A stretch of DNA of 64,000 nt from Aspidapion aeneum (GCA_963576565.1 OY755040.1:83051321-83115320); one strand, 5' to 3'. Numbered from the stretch's first letter, positions 22,496-34,765 are shown. Numbers and translations: made by a program. The notes: a model not told the origin generated them from the letters alone.

Positions 22496-24926
22496 TTATT
22501 TGAAATTGTTTAAAACTTTAGCTACCTCTTTGAAATGGGCGTTAGTAGTGGTTTCATTTAAACTAACTGACGATTGATCAATTTCGAGTTTAGCAATCTC
22601 AAAATTTTCCAAAAAATTCAATTTTCTGCCTTTTCATGTAACATTCTAACATTATTCTCTATATTAAAAGAATGTCCCGTTTCCCTTTTATCGTTTGGGG
22701 ACTTCTGAGAGTTCAAGTGTTCACGTACCTTAACCTTAAAACTACGGCCCGTTTGTCCCACATATAAAGCGGGGCAGTTGTCGCAGGAGAGTAAGTAGAC
22801 TCCGCTTTTTTCTATGGTTGGAGTTGGGTCTTTTATTCTCGAAAAAAGGCTTTTAATATTTAAAAAAGATTTGTAAGCAATCTTAATATTGCAATTTAAA
22901 GAATTTAAAACATTTCCCACTTTCAAAGAGATGCTGCCCAGATACGTTAATTTTACATATTTAGGTGGTTGGTATGGAAGAATGGAAATATCCAATGGAT
23001 CAGTCAATAGATTTTTTAGTAAAGAATTATACTTTTTCTTAATAAATCTATTTATTAAAGAAATTTGATAGCCATTATTAATTGCAATCTGAAAAATAAT
23101 GTTTTTTTCCTTTTCAAATTGTAAAGGAAGTAATGGAATGGTAAAAAGGCGATGAATTAAAGCGTTAAATGAAGCTATTTTGTGTGAAAAGAAGTGATTT
23201 GAATCTGGCGGAATAACATGATCTGTTTGAGTAGGCTTTCTATAAATGGAAAATTGTAAATTGGAGTTATGTCTTTTTATAGTCAAATCTAAGGAATTTA
23301 AGGTGTCATTCTCTTCCAGTTCCATGGTAAATTGAATTTTATTGTTTAATGAATTTAAAAAAGTTAAAAAATTATTAAGTTCTGTCTTTGAGCCATTCCA
23401 CACAACAAAAGTATCGTCCACGTATCTGGTGCAAAAAAATATATTATTTAAAAAAGAACTATTAGAAGAAAATAGCCTAGATTCAAAATCAGACATAAAA
23501 ATTTCAGCAGGAAAAGGCGAAAGGCCGGAACCCATTGGCAATCCATCCAACATGCGAAAAAATTTATTATGAAATTGGAAAAAATCTAAATTTAAACATT
23601 TCTTTAACAAGAGTAATAAACCTTTTTTAACTTTTTCGCTTAAAGATAAATTTTGATTTAAAAGATCTTCAATAATTTTAATTACATCCTGTCTAGGTAT
23701 GCTGGGAAATAAATTAAGTATGTCAAAAGATACCAAAATGCAATTGTCGGGCAATTTGAGACATTCAAGTTTTTTTGTTAATTCTATTGTGTTTTTAATA
23801 CTATATTTATTAGAAAAGTCCAAGATGTCCTTAAAAACATTATCCAACCAAACAGCTAAATGATAGGCTGCTGACTGAACAAAGCTTACAACGGGTCTAA
23901 TAGGCATATTGTTTTTATGAATCTTAACCATACCATATAATAAAGGAGTTTTACAGTTCATGGGAATATATGGTTTATTCACCATTAGATCCGTGAAAAC
24001 ATCTTGGTTTTGATTTATTAATCTTTTTAATTCTGTGACATATAAAGAATTAGGGTCTTTTTTTAATTCTAAAAATATTGAATTACTATTAATGAATTCT
24101 TCGACTTTCTCAAAATATAAAGTTTTGTCTAAAATAACCAAACAATTACCCTTATCTGCTTTACCTAACACTAAACTAAATTGTTTTTGATTTTATTATT
24201 CTTATTCTAAATTGTTTTATTTTACATCTAATAGACCCAAGCAATTTCTTATCTTTTAAAATATTCTTAGAACAATGTTTTTTTCTTTTTGCTCTGTTTT
24301 CCTATCAAATGTAAACAATAACCTTTAACTGCATCTATAACATCACATCCTGTCCCCAATAGAGCCACCTCAATATCAGCTAATAAAGAAGCTATTCCTT
24401 TTTGATCATAACCTAGATTCGGACTAAATTTTAAACCTTTTTCTAAAAATAATAATTCTGCCTGGGAAAACTGGCAACTAGATAAATTTAAAATTTTTGG
24501 ATGAAAAACATGATCAGAATATTTTCTGTTTTGATTTAAAATAAGTTTTCTTTTTTCCTCAACCAATCTATGCAATTTTTTGTTTAATTTTATCAAGTGT
24601 TGTTTGTTTGAATAACCAGTTTTCTGTTTTAAATCTGACTGAAACCTGTTAACTTCCAACGGTGAAAAATGCTGACTTAATAAGGAAAAAATAAAATTAA
24701 GCTTAAGTATAACTAAAGCCTTTTTTGAAAACCAAATTTTGTTCTCCTCCTTAATTGATGACTTTTTAATATTTTCCACATTGTGGTGTGCCCTATAAGG
24801 GAGAGATGTACTGTCCTTAAATTTATGTTGAATATAATTTGGGATAACATTCTTTTTTATGCATCTCAAATTAAACCAAATATGTCCCTCGATTTTGACC
24901 TGCTTGAAAGATAAATTCTTATACAT
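22496..24926 (-). pseudogene. Penelope RT-endonuclease ORF (two frameshifts)
   Basis: The N-terminal block (24926-24267) is Lys-rich and has the conserved NLSSCQFSQAELLFLEKGLK segment. A frameshift between 24267 and 24171 leads to ADKGNCLVILDK, KIHKNNMPIRPVVSF, motif A VSFDILNLFPSIPRQD, GLPMGSGLSPFPAEIFMSDF, catalytic RYVDDTFVVW and FYRKPTQTDH-like sequence near 23230. The C-terminal GIY-YIG domain reads SGVYLLSCDNCPALYVGQTG, then SFKVKVREHL. A one-base frameshift near 22617 shifts the last 40 residues, which end at the stop at 22496. This enzyme reverse-transcribes the element and nicks the target. Confidence 0.9.
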
Positions 24927-25090
24927 CTGGAGGAGATTTTCCGGACTGGAAGATTTTAATGAATTGTAGATTTCTCCAGGGTGAAGTCCTTAAACCATTG
25001 TTAAAGGAGAAGAAACGAAAAGTCCTGCTTACTTCACAAATATTTTATTGTCTAATCACGACGCGTTTCGGTTTACACAGTTAATCGGCA

Positions 25091-26049
25091 TTAGCACTGG
25101 TATGGTTTTAAGTCTTTAATATGCCATGAACTCGTCAGTACCTTGCCTGACTGTTCACGCAACTCATAAGTCCAAGGAGAACAACGTTTATGAATCATAA
25201 AAGGTCCTTTATTTTTTGGAGCTAGTTTGTGAGTAAAATACTTAGACGCATCAGATAATACGAAATTCTTTTTCCAAACTAGATCACCAACATTATACTG
25301 AGCATCGCGTTTTCGAAGATTATAACGATCCACATTCTTACGATTAGCTACTTCTAATCGATTCTTAATATCCAGAAACAACTTAAGCCCTCATTCTTAC
25401 TCATTTCTGCAGTCTGCTGGCCATCCTCTGTAGTAAACAAAGCCTTGTTACTATAATCATTACCAGAAAGAAACATATTTCTGCAAAAATTGGCAAAGTA
25501 TGGAGATACCTTCGTCGTTTCTTGTACTGCGGTACGAATAGCACAAGCTAATTTTTGAAGATCATCATCCTATTTACGATGATTATCTTTCACATACATA
25601 GCCAACATGGTCTTAATAGTATTCTGTCTTTCAGTAGGATTTGCTCTAGGATGGTAATTCGCATTAAAGTGGATTTTACAGTGATAACTCTCAGTAAACT
25701 TCCTAAACTCAGAACTACGGTATTGTGGCCCATTATCACAAATTATCCCTCTACTAACACCAAAAACTAGAAATACTTGTTCTTCAATGCGTGTGATAAT
25801 ATTTTTAGTCGAAGTTGTCCTCAAAGGAAAGATTAGTGAAAACTTTGTAAGATAAGCAGTGACTATTAAGATTGCAGTATTACCTTTATTAGATCGAGGA
25901 ATAGGTCCTATTAGATCAGTGGAAATCACTTCCCAAGGTCGACTAGGTTTAGGGTGCGAAACCATCTGGTCAGGATTGCCCTGAGGATTACCTTTATGAG
26001 CTGCACAAGTTACACAACTCCTAACATAGCGTGCCATATCTTGCCTCAT
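25091..26049 (-). pseudogene. pol: gypsy integrase core and C-terminus
   Basis: The frame opens at MRQDMARYVRSCVTCAAHKG (the CC half of the zinc finger). The catalytic core follows: VISTDLIGPIPRS (first Asp), IICDNGPQYRSSEF (second Asp), NANYHPRANPTERQN (catalytic Glu). A stop lies at about 25570, and the rest is in another frame, ending with a chromo-like or SH3-like C-terminal module (YNVGDLVWKKNFVL to WHIKDLKPYQC). The stop at 25091 is only about 16 bases from the Penelope-like insertion. All three catalytic residues are kept. Confidence 0.85.
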
Positions 26050-26778
26050 TTTCGGCCAATAATATTTTTCCTAGTTTTTCTTAGTTTTTTAGGTAACACC
26101 ATTTTCCAGCAGTCAACATCACCAGACAACATAGAATAATTCTGACGAACATATTTCCACAATTTTCCTTCAGATAACCTCCAATTCAAGAATTTCAATG
26201 GATAATTTTTAATTTTCTCAACCATCCGATTATACCAAGCATCATCAGCGAGCTGAGGTTCAACAGTTTCTGCTTGAACAAGATAGACAACTGGTACTGC
26301 TCGAGACAACATGTCTGGTACAACGAGATCCTTACCACAACGATGTATTACTTTGAAATTAAATTGTTGCAGTTTTACTGCCCACCTGGCCAATCTACCA
26401 GCAGGGTCTTTTAGATTATGCAGCCATGTACGGTCGAAGTTTTCCAATTGCCCAAACCAGAGCCAGACATTCTCTCTCACTTGTGGTATAATTTCGTTCT
26501 TGTTTCGTCAACGATCTACTCAGATAACAGATTACCTTTTCTCCATTATCATCAGGTTGAGACAACACAGCACCGATTCCAAAACCAGAAGCATCAGTCT
26601 GCAGAATGAACTCTTTATTATAATCTGGGCAACTAAGTATTGGTGCAGAAACCAATAACGCTTTAATCTTTCGAAAAGCAATCTCACACTCTTCGGTCCA
26701 AATAAATTTATGATTTTTCTTCGTAAGAGCAGTAATGGGCGTAACAATAGACGAAAATTCGGGTACAAACCTTCTATA
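26046..26778 (-). pseudogene. pol: gypsy RNase H and connection region
   Basis: Reading from 26778, the frame gives the connection segment (ITALTKKNHKFIWTEECE), then RNase H with LQTDASGFGIGAVLSQPDD and YTTSERECLALVWAIGKLRP. A deletion or frameshift near 26420 removes the TDHHSL-type segment. It continues LHNLKDPAGRLARWAVKLQQ, HRCGKDLVVPDMLSRA and a spacer ending at a stop at 26046. The part that would carry the integrase HHCC finger appears to be deleted there. Confidence 0.8.
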
Positions 26779-27352
26779 TCAAGAGAAACTACCTAATACT
26801 CTACGAACTTCGGTCACATTGGTAGGACGAGGTAATTCAAACATGCATTTTACTTTATCCGGGTCTACACTCAACCCTCGATTTGATTGTACCAAATAAC
26901 CTAAGAATTTTAATTCTGGACGGCATCTGCAGCAGCTCTTAAGTACCTCTTCCAGGACATGCAAATGGTCTTCAAAAGTGTCAGAAACCAGACAAACATC
27001 ATCCAGGTAAACAAAGACGTTTGGCTCCAAGTCTGCCCCTAGTACATTATCGATCAGACGTTGCCAAGTCGCTGGTGCGACTACAGATAAATGCAGTAAG
27101 CGGACGAGATGCCTCGTCAATTGGAACCCGCCAATAGGCACTTTTAATATCCAAACTCGATAGATATTTGGCATTACTCAATTTATCTAACGTTTCGGAG
27201 ACCAAAGGTAGTGGGTAACTGTCTCGTTTGGTAACAGAGTTTAATTTCCTGTAGTCAACGCAGAACCTATACTTCCCGGTGTTTTTCTTAGGTACCATAA
27301 CCACGGACTATAACTAGGCTCGATCACGCCTAACTGCAACATTTCATCTATT
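26779..27352 (-). pseudogene. pol: gypsy reverse transcriptase (internal deletion)
   Basis: The frame gives MVMVPKKNTGKYRFCVDYRK, RDSYPLPLVSETLDKL and motif A YLSSLDIKSAYWRVPIDEAS. About 20 residues, including the FGL-x-NAP block, are then missing, with a frameshift near 27070-27100. It resumes APATWQRLIDNVLG with the catalytic box FVYLDDV (about 27010) and a thumb region ending TEVRRVLGSF. The deletion removes part of the active site, so this RT is dead. Confidence 0.85.
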
Positions 27353-28105
27353 TCAGAATCCATCATTGCCTGTATTGGTGGGGACACTATAAGGTCGCTG
27401 TCGTATTGGTGACGAATTAGTTACAATCTTATGTTCAACTCTATTTGTCCTACCTAAGCTAGAACCCATTAAATTTTTATATTTACAAAGTAACTCATTA
27501 AGTCGAATCTCTTGCTCTGGAGTAAGCACAGTGGGTGGCGAATCCATAACTGAGCAAATATCTACATCTGTAGAAAAATGCCACTCATTGTCTCTGGATC
27601 GAAGATCTGGTACAATACCCATTGATACCCAAAAGTCATGTCCAAGAATTAGCAAATGCGGAAGATCAGGAACCACAATAACCTCTAATATCCGAAACCT
27701 ATTACGCAACTTAAAAGGAAGCTCCACAACTCCAACAGACATCGCTTTCTGTCCATTAGCCACTGTACAAACGGTCTTCTTTGAGGAATCCAAACAAAAA
27801 CCTAAACTATTTACCATTTCCCAACCAGAACGACCCAAAAAGGTGCGTGAAGCTCCCGAATCTAATAGTCCTAATAACTTATGTCCTAGAACGTCAACCT
27901 CTAAATAAGGTCTTTCATCATCACGTGCGTGATCAAGAATAAAATCTAAAATAGGTCTCATAGTCGGATTTTGGCCTGATCCACCCTGAGGCCGACTGCC
28001 TAAGTGGGCCTTTGCCGGTTTCCCGAATTGCAAGTTGGACAATTCGATTTCTTGAATCCCTCTCTTCTGCAACCATAACACACTAATTTCTTTAGGGCAA
28101 CACAA
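27353..28105 (-). pseudogene. pol: gypsy aspartic protease and start of pol
   Basis: The aspartic protease motif LLGLLDSGASRTFLGRSGW is at about 27885-27830, followed by PFKLRNRFRILEVIVVPDLP and the second hallmark HLLILGHDFWVSMGI. After this comes the RT approach (TPEQEIRLNELLCKYKNLM). The catalytic Asp of DSGA is present. The frame breaks at 27353. This enzyme processes the Gag-Pol polyprotein. Confidence 0.85.
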
Positions 28106-29343
28106 CCAATAGCCTTATGACCCGATAATCCACAATTGAAACAAACAATGTTCCTAGCTCTAGCAGAATGATTCGCAATATCCGATGAAGCTGACGGAAG
28201 ATCAGTTCTCACTTCCTGAACTGCTACTGCTGGTTCTTCATAATCTTCAGAAGCAACATACGCTAAATCTGGTTCCATTGAGCGAGTTTTCCTAGGAGGC
28301 CAATCATTATCTGATTGCATTCTAGTTTCAATTCTTTTACAAAGCCTTTTAAATTCAGCCACTGTAGGAATTTCATGGTCACTCAATTGGCTTTTATATA
28401 CTTTGGAAATATTTCTCATAAGAATCTCCAGTTTAGCTGCTTCACTTATGGGACAGGCCAATCGTTGAAAGTACTTATTCATTATTGCGAAGTAGGTCCC
28501 AACAGTCTCATCAGGTCCTTGAGCTCTCTCTTTTATCTCATCTAACAGTTTTTCCTTGTAGTTAGCAGGCAGGTATTCAGCTTTAAACCTCTGAACCAAT
28601 TCGTCCCATGTCGTTACTTTAGAACGAACATCTTCATAAAACTTGTATGCCTTGCCGCTAAATAAGTCTATTCCAGAATTTAGCAACACATCTTTGTTTA
28701 CATTACGTGCATGGCGCAGCTGGTCTACACGCTCGAAAAATGCAGTCACTGACATGCCCCGTTTCTCGCCAGTAAACGTAAGATCCCATTTGTGAGGTAG
28801 AATTGGTTTTATTCCCACATTCATATGATCATCCGGTACTGGAGATGAGCATGCCTTGGGTCGGCTAGTACTACTTCTACTGCTGTTTGCCAAAACGCCT
28901 TCTAAAACTCCTAGATTAATCGGTATTTCTTGGTTCTCTGTCGTCTTCGATTCTAGCAAGTCCACCAGCGAAAGAGCTTCGCCCAAAATTTCACTGCGCT
29001 GTGCTTTTTCTTCAGCAATCTTCGCAACGCAATTTTCTATTCTGCCCAAGATGTGATTCAACTTCGTCGAAAGTTTGATATAAGCACTACTCTTCCTGGT
29101 GTCTGCAAAGCTTTCCATTGCGTTAGCCACTTCCTTAAGTTTGGTATGTAATGCATTGTAATCCTGCTTAAAGCTGAAGGGGTATTCAGGGTAGTGAACG
29201 CTATCACCATGCTTCTCAGTCTGTCTTGCACCACTCAACCGACTTCTCATCTCGTCTACTGTGCCTACTGCTACCCCTCTCTAGGTAAGTTCATATATCA
29301 ACTCGTCTTTCTCTAGACGTTTGATATCCATTCTACGTGCCAT
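28000..29343 (-). pseudogene. gag: gypsy Gag with SAP-like N-terminus
   Basis: The natural start is probably ATG at 29343 (MARRMDIKRLEKDELIYELT), with a TAG at 29281-29283, after which the frame continues RGVAVGTVDEMRSRL. The first 35 residues have the helix-turn-helix pattern of a SAP DNA-binding motif. A capsid-like gag domain follows (WDLTFTGEKRGMSVTAFFER, YKFYEDVRSKVTTWDELVQR, ERAQGPDETVGTYFAIMNKY), then a zinc knuckle CFNCGLSGHKAIGC and a second CYGCRREGFKKSNC in which Phe replaces the usual His. Gag would form the particle and bind the RNA. It overlaps the protease frame by about 100 bases, suggesting frameshift expression of pol. Confidence 0.85.
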
Positions 29344-29926
29344 ATTGAATTTCATAAATTCACAAAAATTCTATACACTAATTTCAAAAATTCTATACAC
29401 TAATTTCTAGTCACAGTACTCCAAAAATCACCGATTAACTGCAATAAACTATTTGCACAGAAAAGAATATCTTAAGTCCCAGAACAAGAATTCTAGTGCA
29501 CTTAAAGATATGACAAACCAAAAGTAAAAGTTGATAATACGTGTTTAAGACTCCCTAACCTCGAATCAATTCAAAAAGACTCAAATTCCAATGGTCCTAA
29601 ACAACGCGAGAATTTAAATCTGGGTTACAAGAAGCTTCAATGAAATCCACAATCTTTACAGAACTATAAAAATGCTCTAACTTGACCTAGTGTTTCCTAA
29701 TGCCGTTCTAATCTTTGAGCTTAGCGTATTTCAGTGTTCCACCGACTCAAACCAACCTAAAACGACCTAAACCGCTTAACGAACGCCTAATACTTTCTGA
29801 TGTTTACAATTGCTCGACATTAAAGTCCTTAAAATGCTTTTACATGTATGATAAAAAAAATGATAAAAGAAAAAATTTTTTTTTTTGTTAAAGCTTTTTA
29901 TTTTTTTAATGCTATTGAATGCTATT

Positions 29927-29944
29927 GCCCCATGTTGGGCGCCA
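29927..29944 (-). other. tRNA-Lys-type primer-binding site
   Basis: Minus-strand TGGCGCCCAACATGGGGC lies four bases inside the 5' LTR. It differs at one base from the PBS complementary to tRNA-Lys(1,2) 3' ends (TGGCGCCCAACGTGGGGC). This fixes the element's orientation. Confidence 0.75.
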
Positions 29945-29948
29945 AAAA

Positions 29949-32900
29949 TGTGACGTTTATTTTATTGGTTAATTTTTTTCCTGCTAATGATTGTTAAAGT
30001 AATAAAGCACAGTGAATGAACATTTTAATATAAGTGAGAACTGATTTAAATGCACAAGCTGTTCTGATAGTATTTTCAAGAACCAACAGATCAAATTTTC
30101 TGTAAATTGGGGAACTAAATATTTCCGAACTAAAAATCCTTCATGCTTCAGTCTATAAATAATGTCGCAACACCAAAGTCCACCTTTGAAGGCCGCCAGC
30201 TTTTAAACAGCGGGAAGGGAGTGAGTTAGATTTTTGTAGGCGCCACGTAATTTCATCAAAGTAGGGCTGTTGTTATAGATGACAATGCTGACTGTCTAAA
30301 TTACGAAAAACAAACAGGCTTTGCGAAAGACAGAATAGTGTATTCATATACCGGAAATCCCAATGAGTTAGAAATAAAACTATTGTTTGAAGTCACGTAA
30401 TATATTTACAAGACACAAGAAAAGTACAACGTCCAGTGTTTAAGCGCATCAAGTTAGTCGCAATAATGCTCATAGCGCAATTATGTATAAGGCGAATTCT
30501 ATTCAAATTAATCTTAAACCGAAGCTTAAACTAAAATGGCGCACGCTGATGTCGACATTAGCTACCGCCGCACAATATAGGATATAATTACTATAAAAAT
30601 ATGTAAGCGCTAATATTAATACGAATAAACGCTAAGTAATTTTCCTTTTATAAAGAGTGGTCATATTTATTTTTTAAAACCTAAACAAATCTTAGAAGCC
30701 TTAATTTTTAACGGCAAACGCACTTTACTTTTATTTATATATGCAGCGCGACATTTTTTTAACTTAGGCTAAACTTAGCTGTCGTAGTATTGGCAACCCA
30801 AAACTGGAACCAATCAGTGTGCAAAGAACTGGCGGGGTACTTCTATTGTGTAAGAAGGTTGACATCGAGAAAAAGAACTTCAAAACTCCAAGCGAATAGA
30901 TCACGCTTTAACAAGATGATAGGTAAAAACCTAACAGCAAACATTTTCATGTGGGAAATCTTCTTTTACTTTGGTTTAAAGTTGAACGTCACAGAAAAGA
31001 AAACCCTAAAAAGAAAACAAGGTCTCAGCTTTCTGTATTTGAAACCCCATTTCGAATTTTATTACTTCCAAAATATTTTATTATTCCTTTCCACTATCAT
31101 TATGGTAATAAAGGAATGAACAAAAGCAGAATATATCCATAAATATAAAAAGAAAATATAAGAAATTTAAATATTTCTTTTAATTTTGAGGCACCCTTAA
31201 GTATCCCCTTAAGTTGCCCCTACATATCTCTGAAACTGTACAAGTGTTTCTCAGTAACCCCTTAAGTGTTTACTTAAGTGTCAGTGCAAACGACCATAAG
31301 CTAATACTAAAGTCTTAAGTTCCACTTAAATATTGATAATGATCCCTAACTCTCAATCAATAACGTATCAGTCCAATAACCAAAAGGAATCAAATAAATA
31401 ACTATTTTATTTGAGAGAAAATAATTAATAATTTACAATGCCTTACGTTATACTTAAGTAATGGCCATAACTATGGCTACCAATTTGAAAATCAAATAAT
31501 TAAAACCAATTATATTAATAATTTAAAAATATTTTAGAAAAATAAATTTACAATTTAAGTTACGCTGAAGCCCCATACAAATTAAGTTACACTTAAGTAC
31601 TGGCCTTAAATTAAGCCACCAATTTTTGTACTTAATGAAATTATATAAAAAAAATACTTCTAGTAGGCATGACTTCCCTTTTTTTTGAATAATTTAATTT
31701 TTCATATTCCTATTTTTAGCTGCTAATTATTTATTTTATTTCTTTGTTTCAATTTATTTGTAACCCTTTATTTATTCAAGTATTATTTCTGTATGTATTT
31801 TAAGAAAAGAAAATAATAAAATTTAAGCTTTATACCGAATAAATGTTGTCCATTACTTTAAAACCCCCAAACTATATCTTGCTTTCGGCTGTTCACTATA
31901 AAGGAAAACTAACAAATGATAAAGGAGTTCGTTAAAAAAGAATACTAATTGTTACAATATTAGCAAGCGTAAACATTGTCAGAAAATTAGGGAATGTCAA
32001 ACTATGCCATAAAAAGAATAACAAAATAAAATACTTTCTAATTCATCTACAAGTAAAATAATTTACCGAGTGAGCCCATTTACCAAAATAGGTTGTCTAG
32101 GTTTTTGGCTGACCGTACAGTCTCTATCAAATGTTTTCATAGTCAACCGAGCAATTTTGAATGAGTTCATGCTCTTCGGTTTTCCAAAATACAAAAAAAA
32201 CATTTATTTGTGTCGAGTACCTATCTGACTAATGTTCTATTAAAAGAAAACTTGGCAACATTCTATTTTTATGGTTAGACAAAAATCCCTGTCTAAGAAA
32301 AATATAAAGAAAATACTATATGAAAGCCAAATAATATGAAACTACATATTTATCACAAAGGCACTATATGAGAGCCAAGTAAGATTAAACTATATATATT
32401 CTATATTTATATTTACCTCTGGGGACCACAGACAAGCAAGCCTCAATATCTATGAGCTTGGTACCCAAGAGCAACACGACGTCCACATTTTTTAAATAAT
32501 TCCAGGTTGTTGGTAGGAAATTGTAGTTTCTAGTTTTCAGCCAGACTCATGTGTTGAGGTATCTAATAAAGCGCATTAAGCGTGCAAGGGACCTCACAAA
32601 CCCAGAACGATTTCTTCAAAGCACAACAAGTCCCTTTGCGATAGGAAAATCTGGTAGATCCTCAGACTAGAGGCCTGAAAAATTGAGCTTCCCAGGAATT
32701 TTCCCCAGAACACCTTTACACTTGTGTGAGTCAGAGCTGAACTGTCCAACTGCGACGCATTACAGCGCAGGGACGCCGACTTTCCCAGCGTCCGTTGGAT
32801 CCCATTGGTGGAACACATTACGCCATCATCATGCCACTGATGTGGAGCTTTCTCATTGGCCAACCTAGTATGTCGTCATTACCAATTTTACGCTTTTAGG

Positions 32901-34370
32901 AAAAACGCTTTAATAAGAAAAGGCCTAATTTACTTGTCATTTATCACTACCGTCACTGTCTTGCGCAGTAGCAATGTTTACCAATGTTTTTGTCTCAAAA
33001 CTAAGCCAGCCCTCATAAATAATAAACTACACCGTCCGAGGACGCCAATCATATGAAAATTAGGCAATAAAAGGGTTTTCAGTCACCAGAAAACTAATTA
33101 GAAATTTGCATTTCACAATCAGCTGATGACCAACAAACAAAAATCAAAACAAACCAGCTAGTGGTTGCTTCACAATTTTGGTCAAGATAGCCTCAAACAG
33201 CTAACTTCTCGGATATTTACAACACTGATGCCAGCTTGTCTTTAATATCTTCAAACGCAACGTAAGTGACGGCAACAATATCTAAGAGGATTAACCATAA
33301 ATAACAACCCTTATCAATAAATTAATCTAATATATACAATACTTTTCAGAATCGAAATACTATACTACATTATTTGTTACAATCGGAATAAAAGATACAA
33401 ATTAAGTTATAAATTCAAAAACATCTCCTGTTAATGTATCCGGCAACACTGTAGTCTAGAATCATAATAAACGAACGGCGCATGTTCCTTCTGGCGCCTT
33501 TTTGGTCTTAAATTCGAACCAAACCTATAGCATAAGAAACTAACCATTTTGGACTACCTAAAAACCTATATTTTCCTTCATAAAACCCTCAGTAACTTTT
33601 ATAAAATTAAATCAAAGTGCGAAAATTTTTGACAAGGAGTCAGCTGACTTTCGTAATCAAAACAAGGTGCCATCTCTACGTATCTTCTGTGCTGTGATCG
33701 CGCCTGAAATTGGCCAAAAGATTCTGTGGTTCGGGCCACTGATCAACAAATAAACAACAGCAGCTCCAAACAAAACAGAATGAAATATTTTTCCCAGTTT
33801 ACCACAATTTAATTATAGTTCTAGTGAGTGAAACTAGTTGTTAAACTATAAATTATCATCATGGAGATTCGCACCAAGGGCAAGTCAGTGTATTTAGTGA
33901 TTTACTCTAACTTTCACCAAAAAAAGGCATCGCCAAATAAAGTGGTGACAAAAGGAACACATATTTTAGGAGTCCATACTGTAATATTTTAGGAGTCCAT
34001 ACTATAAGAAGCAAAGTCACCCTAAGCTTATCAACAAAATACTATAGCAGAGACGTAAACAATATTTTACAGTGCCAACTACATTATTACGGGCTCAGAC
34101 GCAGACAGCCTATATTACCCAGTGCTAAAAAAACGAAAGTTGTGATGTAAAGTGCGACTTCTTAAAGGCTAGTAAGTTCTAGATTTCACAGTAAAGTGTA
34201 GAAGAACTTATTAGGGGTTCTCTAATAACCTTACTAAATGACGATGTAGGCTTGTTTTTCCTCCCCAAAATTGCGTAATCCTACCTCAGTTTTATAGGAA
34301 AACCTCGTGTAGTGGGAAACAAATCATTGTAAAATCTAGGTTATAGCAGAGTCTAAAATATACCGTTACA
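29949..34370 (-). repeat. 5' LTR (complete, about 4.4 kb) of the long-LTR gypsy element
   Basis: On the plus strand it runs from TGTGACGTTT (29949) to TATACCGTTACA (34370); on the element's strand it starts TGTAACGGTAT. Length is 4,422 bp, several times the usual few hundred bases for insect gypsy LTRs. Open frames at 30790-31119 (plus) and 32594-32863 (minus) are shared with the other LTR but match no family I know. A 22-bp tandem duplication (TTTTAGGAGTCCATACT) lies near 33965-34005. Confidence 0.85.
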
Positions 34371-34685
34371 AGATCATATAAGAAATGAGATCATAAAAGA
34401 AAGAATGAGAATCGAGGGAAGCTTAACGGATGACATCACTAAAAGGCAACTGATATGTTACGGCCATGTACAACGGATGAGCGACGAAAGATTACCAAAG
34501 CAGGTCCTAGAATGGCAACCAATAGGGCGCAGAAAAAGAGGGCGTCCTAAACTGGAATGGCAACAGTCAATCCAAAAATCAATGAGTCAAAAAAACCTGA
34601 CGGAAGATGACTGTCAGGATCGAAGGAGGGGGAGAATAGGCGTCGGACAACGTAGAAAAACGTTCTAAACCGACAGAGTAGTAGT
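34371..34685 (+). pseudogene. LINE-B C-terminal end, beyond the gypsy insertion
   Basis: Beginning with the second AGAT copy (34371-34374), the frame reads HIRNEIIKERMRIEGSL, QLICYGHVQRMSDERLPKQV, EWQPIGRRKRGRPKLEW and ends GQRRKTF at the stop at 34668. YGHVxRM followed by a P-x-GRRxRGRP block is the standard C-terminus of RTE-like and related insect RT proteins. It joins in frame to the sequence before 18347, so the two pieces are one gene. Only 17 bases of 3' UTR follow before the target duplication. Confidence 0.85.
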
Positions 34686-34765
34686 ATTCTTGCAGCTGAG
34701 TAGGGTCTGATCTAAAAATAACCGTTTAATGTTAATAAAAATGTGATTATAAAGCAATTTTAATT

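Larger units (their letters stand above)
22001..25075 (-). mobile_element. Penelope-like element with GIY-YIG endonuclease
   Basis: The element is bounded by 79-bp direct repeats (22001-22079 and 24997-25075; both contain ATTGTTAAAGGAGAAGAAAC and CACGACGCGTTTCGGTTT), the pLTRs typical of Penelope-like elements. The intervening ORF on the minus strand encodes the Penelope RT plus GIY-YIG nuclease. It has inserted at the junction of the gypsy 3' LTR and integrase. Part of the LTR was lost at insertion or later. Its ORF has two frameshifts, so it is inactive but rather young-looking. Confidence 0.88.
18347..34370 (-). mobile_element. Ty3/gypsy LTR retrotransposon with 4.4-kb LTRs
   Basis: On the minus strand the order is 5' LTR (34370-29949), primer-binding site, gag, protease, RT, RNase H, integrase (to 25091), then a 3' LTR remnant (22000-18347). 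Terminal dinucleotides are TG...CA on both outer ends, flanked by AGAT (18343-18346 and 34371-34374). A Penelope-like element (22001-25075) sits at the junction of integrase and 3' LTR, and about 612 bp of that LTR plus the polypurine tract are missing there. The long direct repeats are highly similar with scattered indels. Coding regions contain stops, frameshifts and deletions. Confidence 0.88.
16410..34685 (+). mobile_element. LINE-B, RTE-like non-LTR retrotransposon split by a gypsy insertion
   Basis: The element runs 16410-18346 and resumes at 34375-34685. Both ends are flanked by TATTCTTGCAGCT (16397-16409 and 34685-34697), a 13-bp target duplication. Between the halves lies a Ty3/gypsy element with AGAT duplicated on each side. 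Removing it restores an open frame across the gap. The element is 5' truncated within the endonuclease, and its 3' UTR is very short, ending in a GTAGTAGT tail. The RTE-like assignment is inferred from the short 3' end and the DLQKAYDTVP, GLRQGCCIS and FADDQ motifs. Confidence 0.85.
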
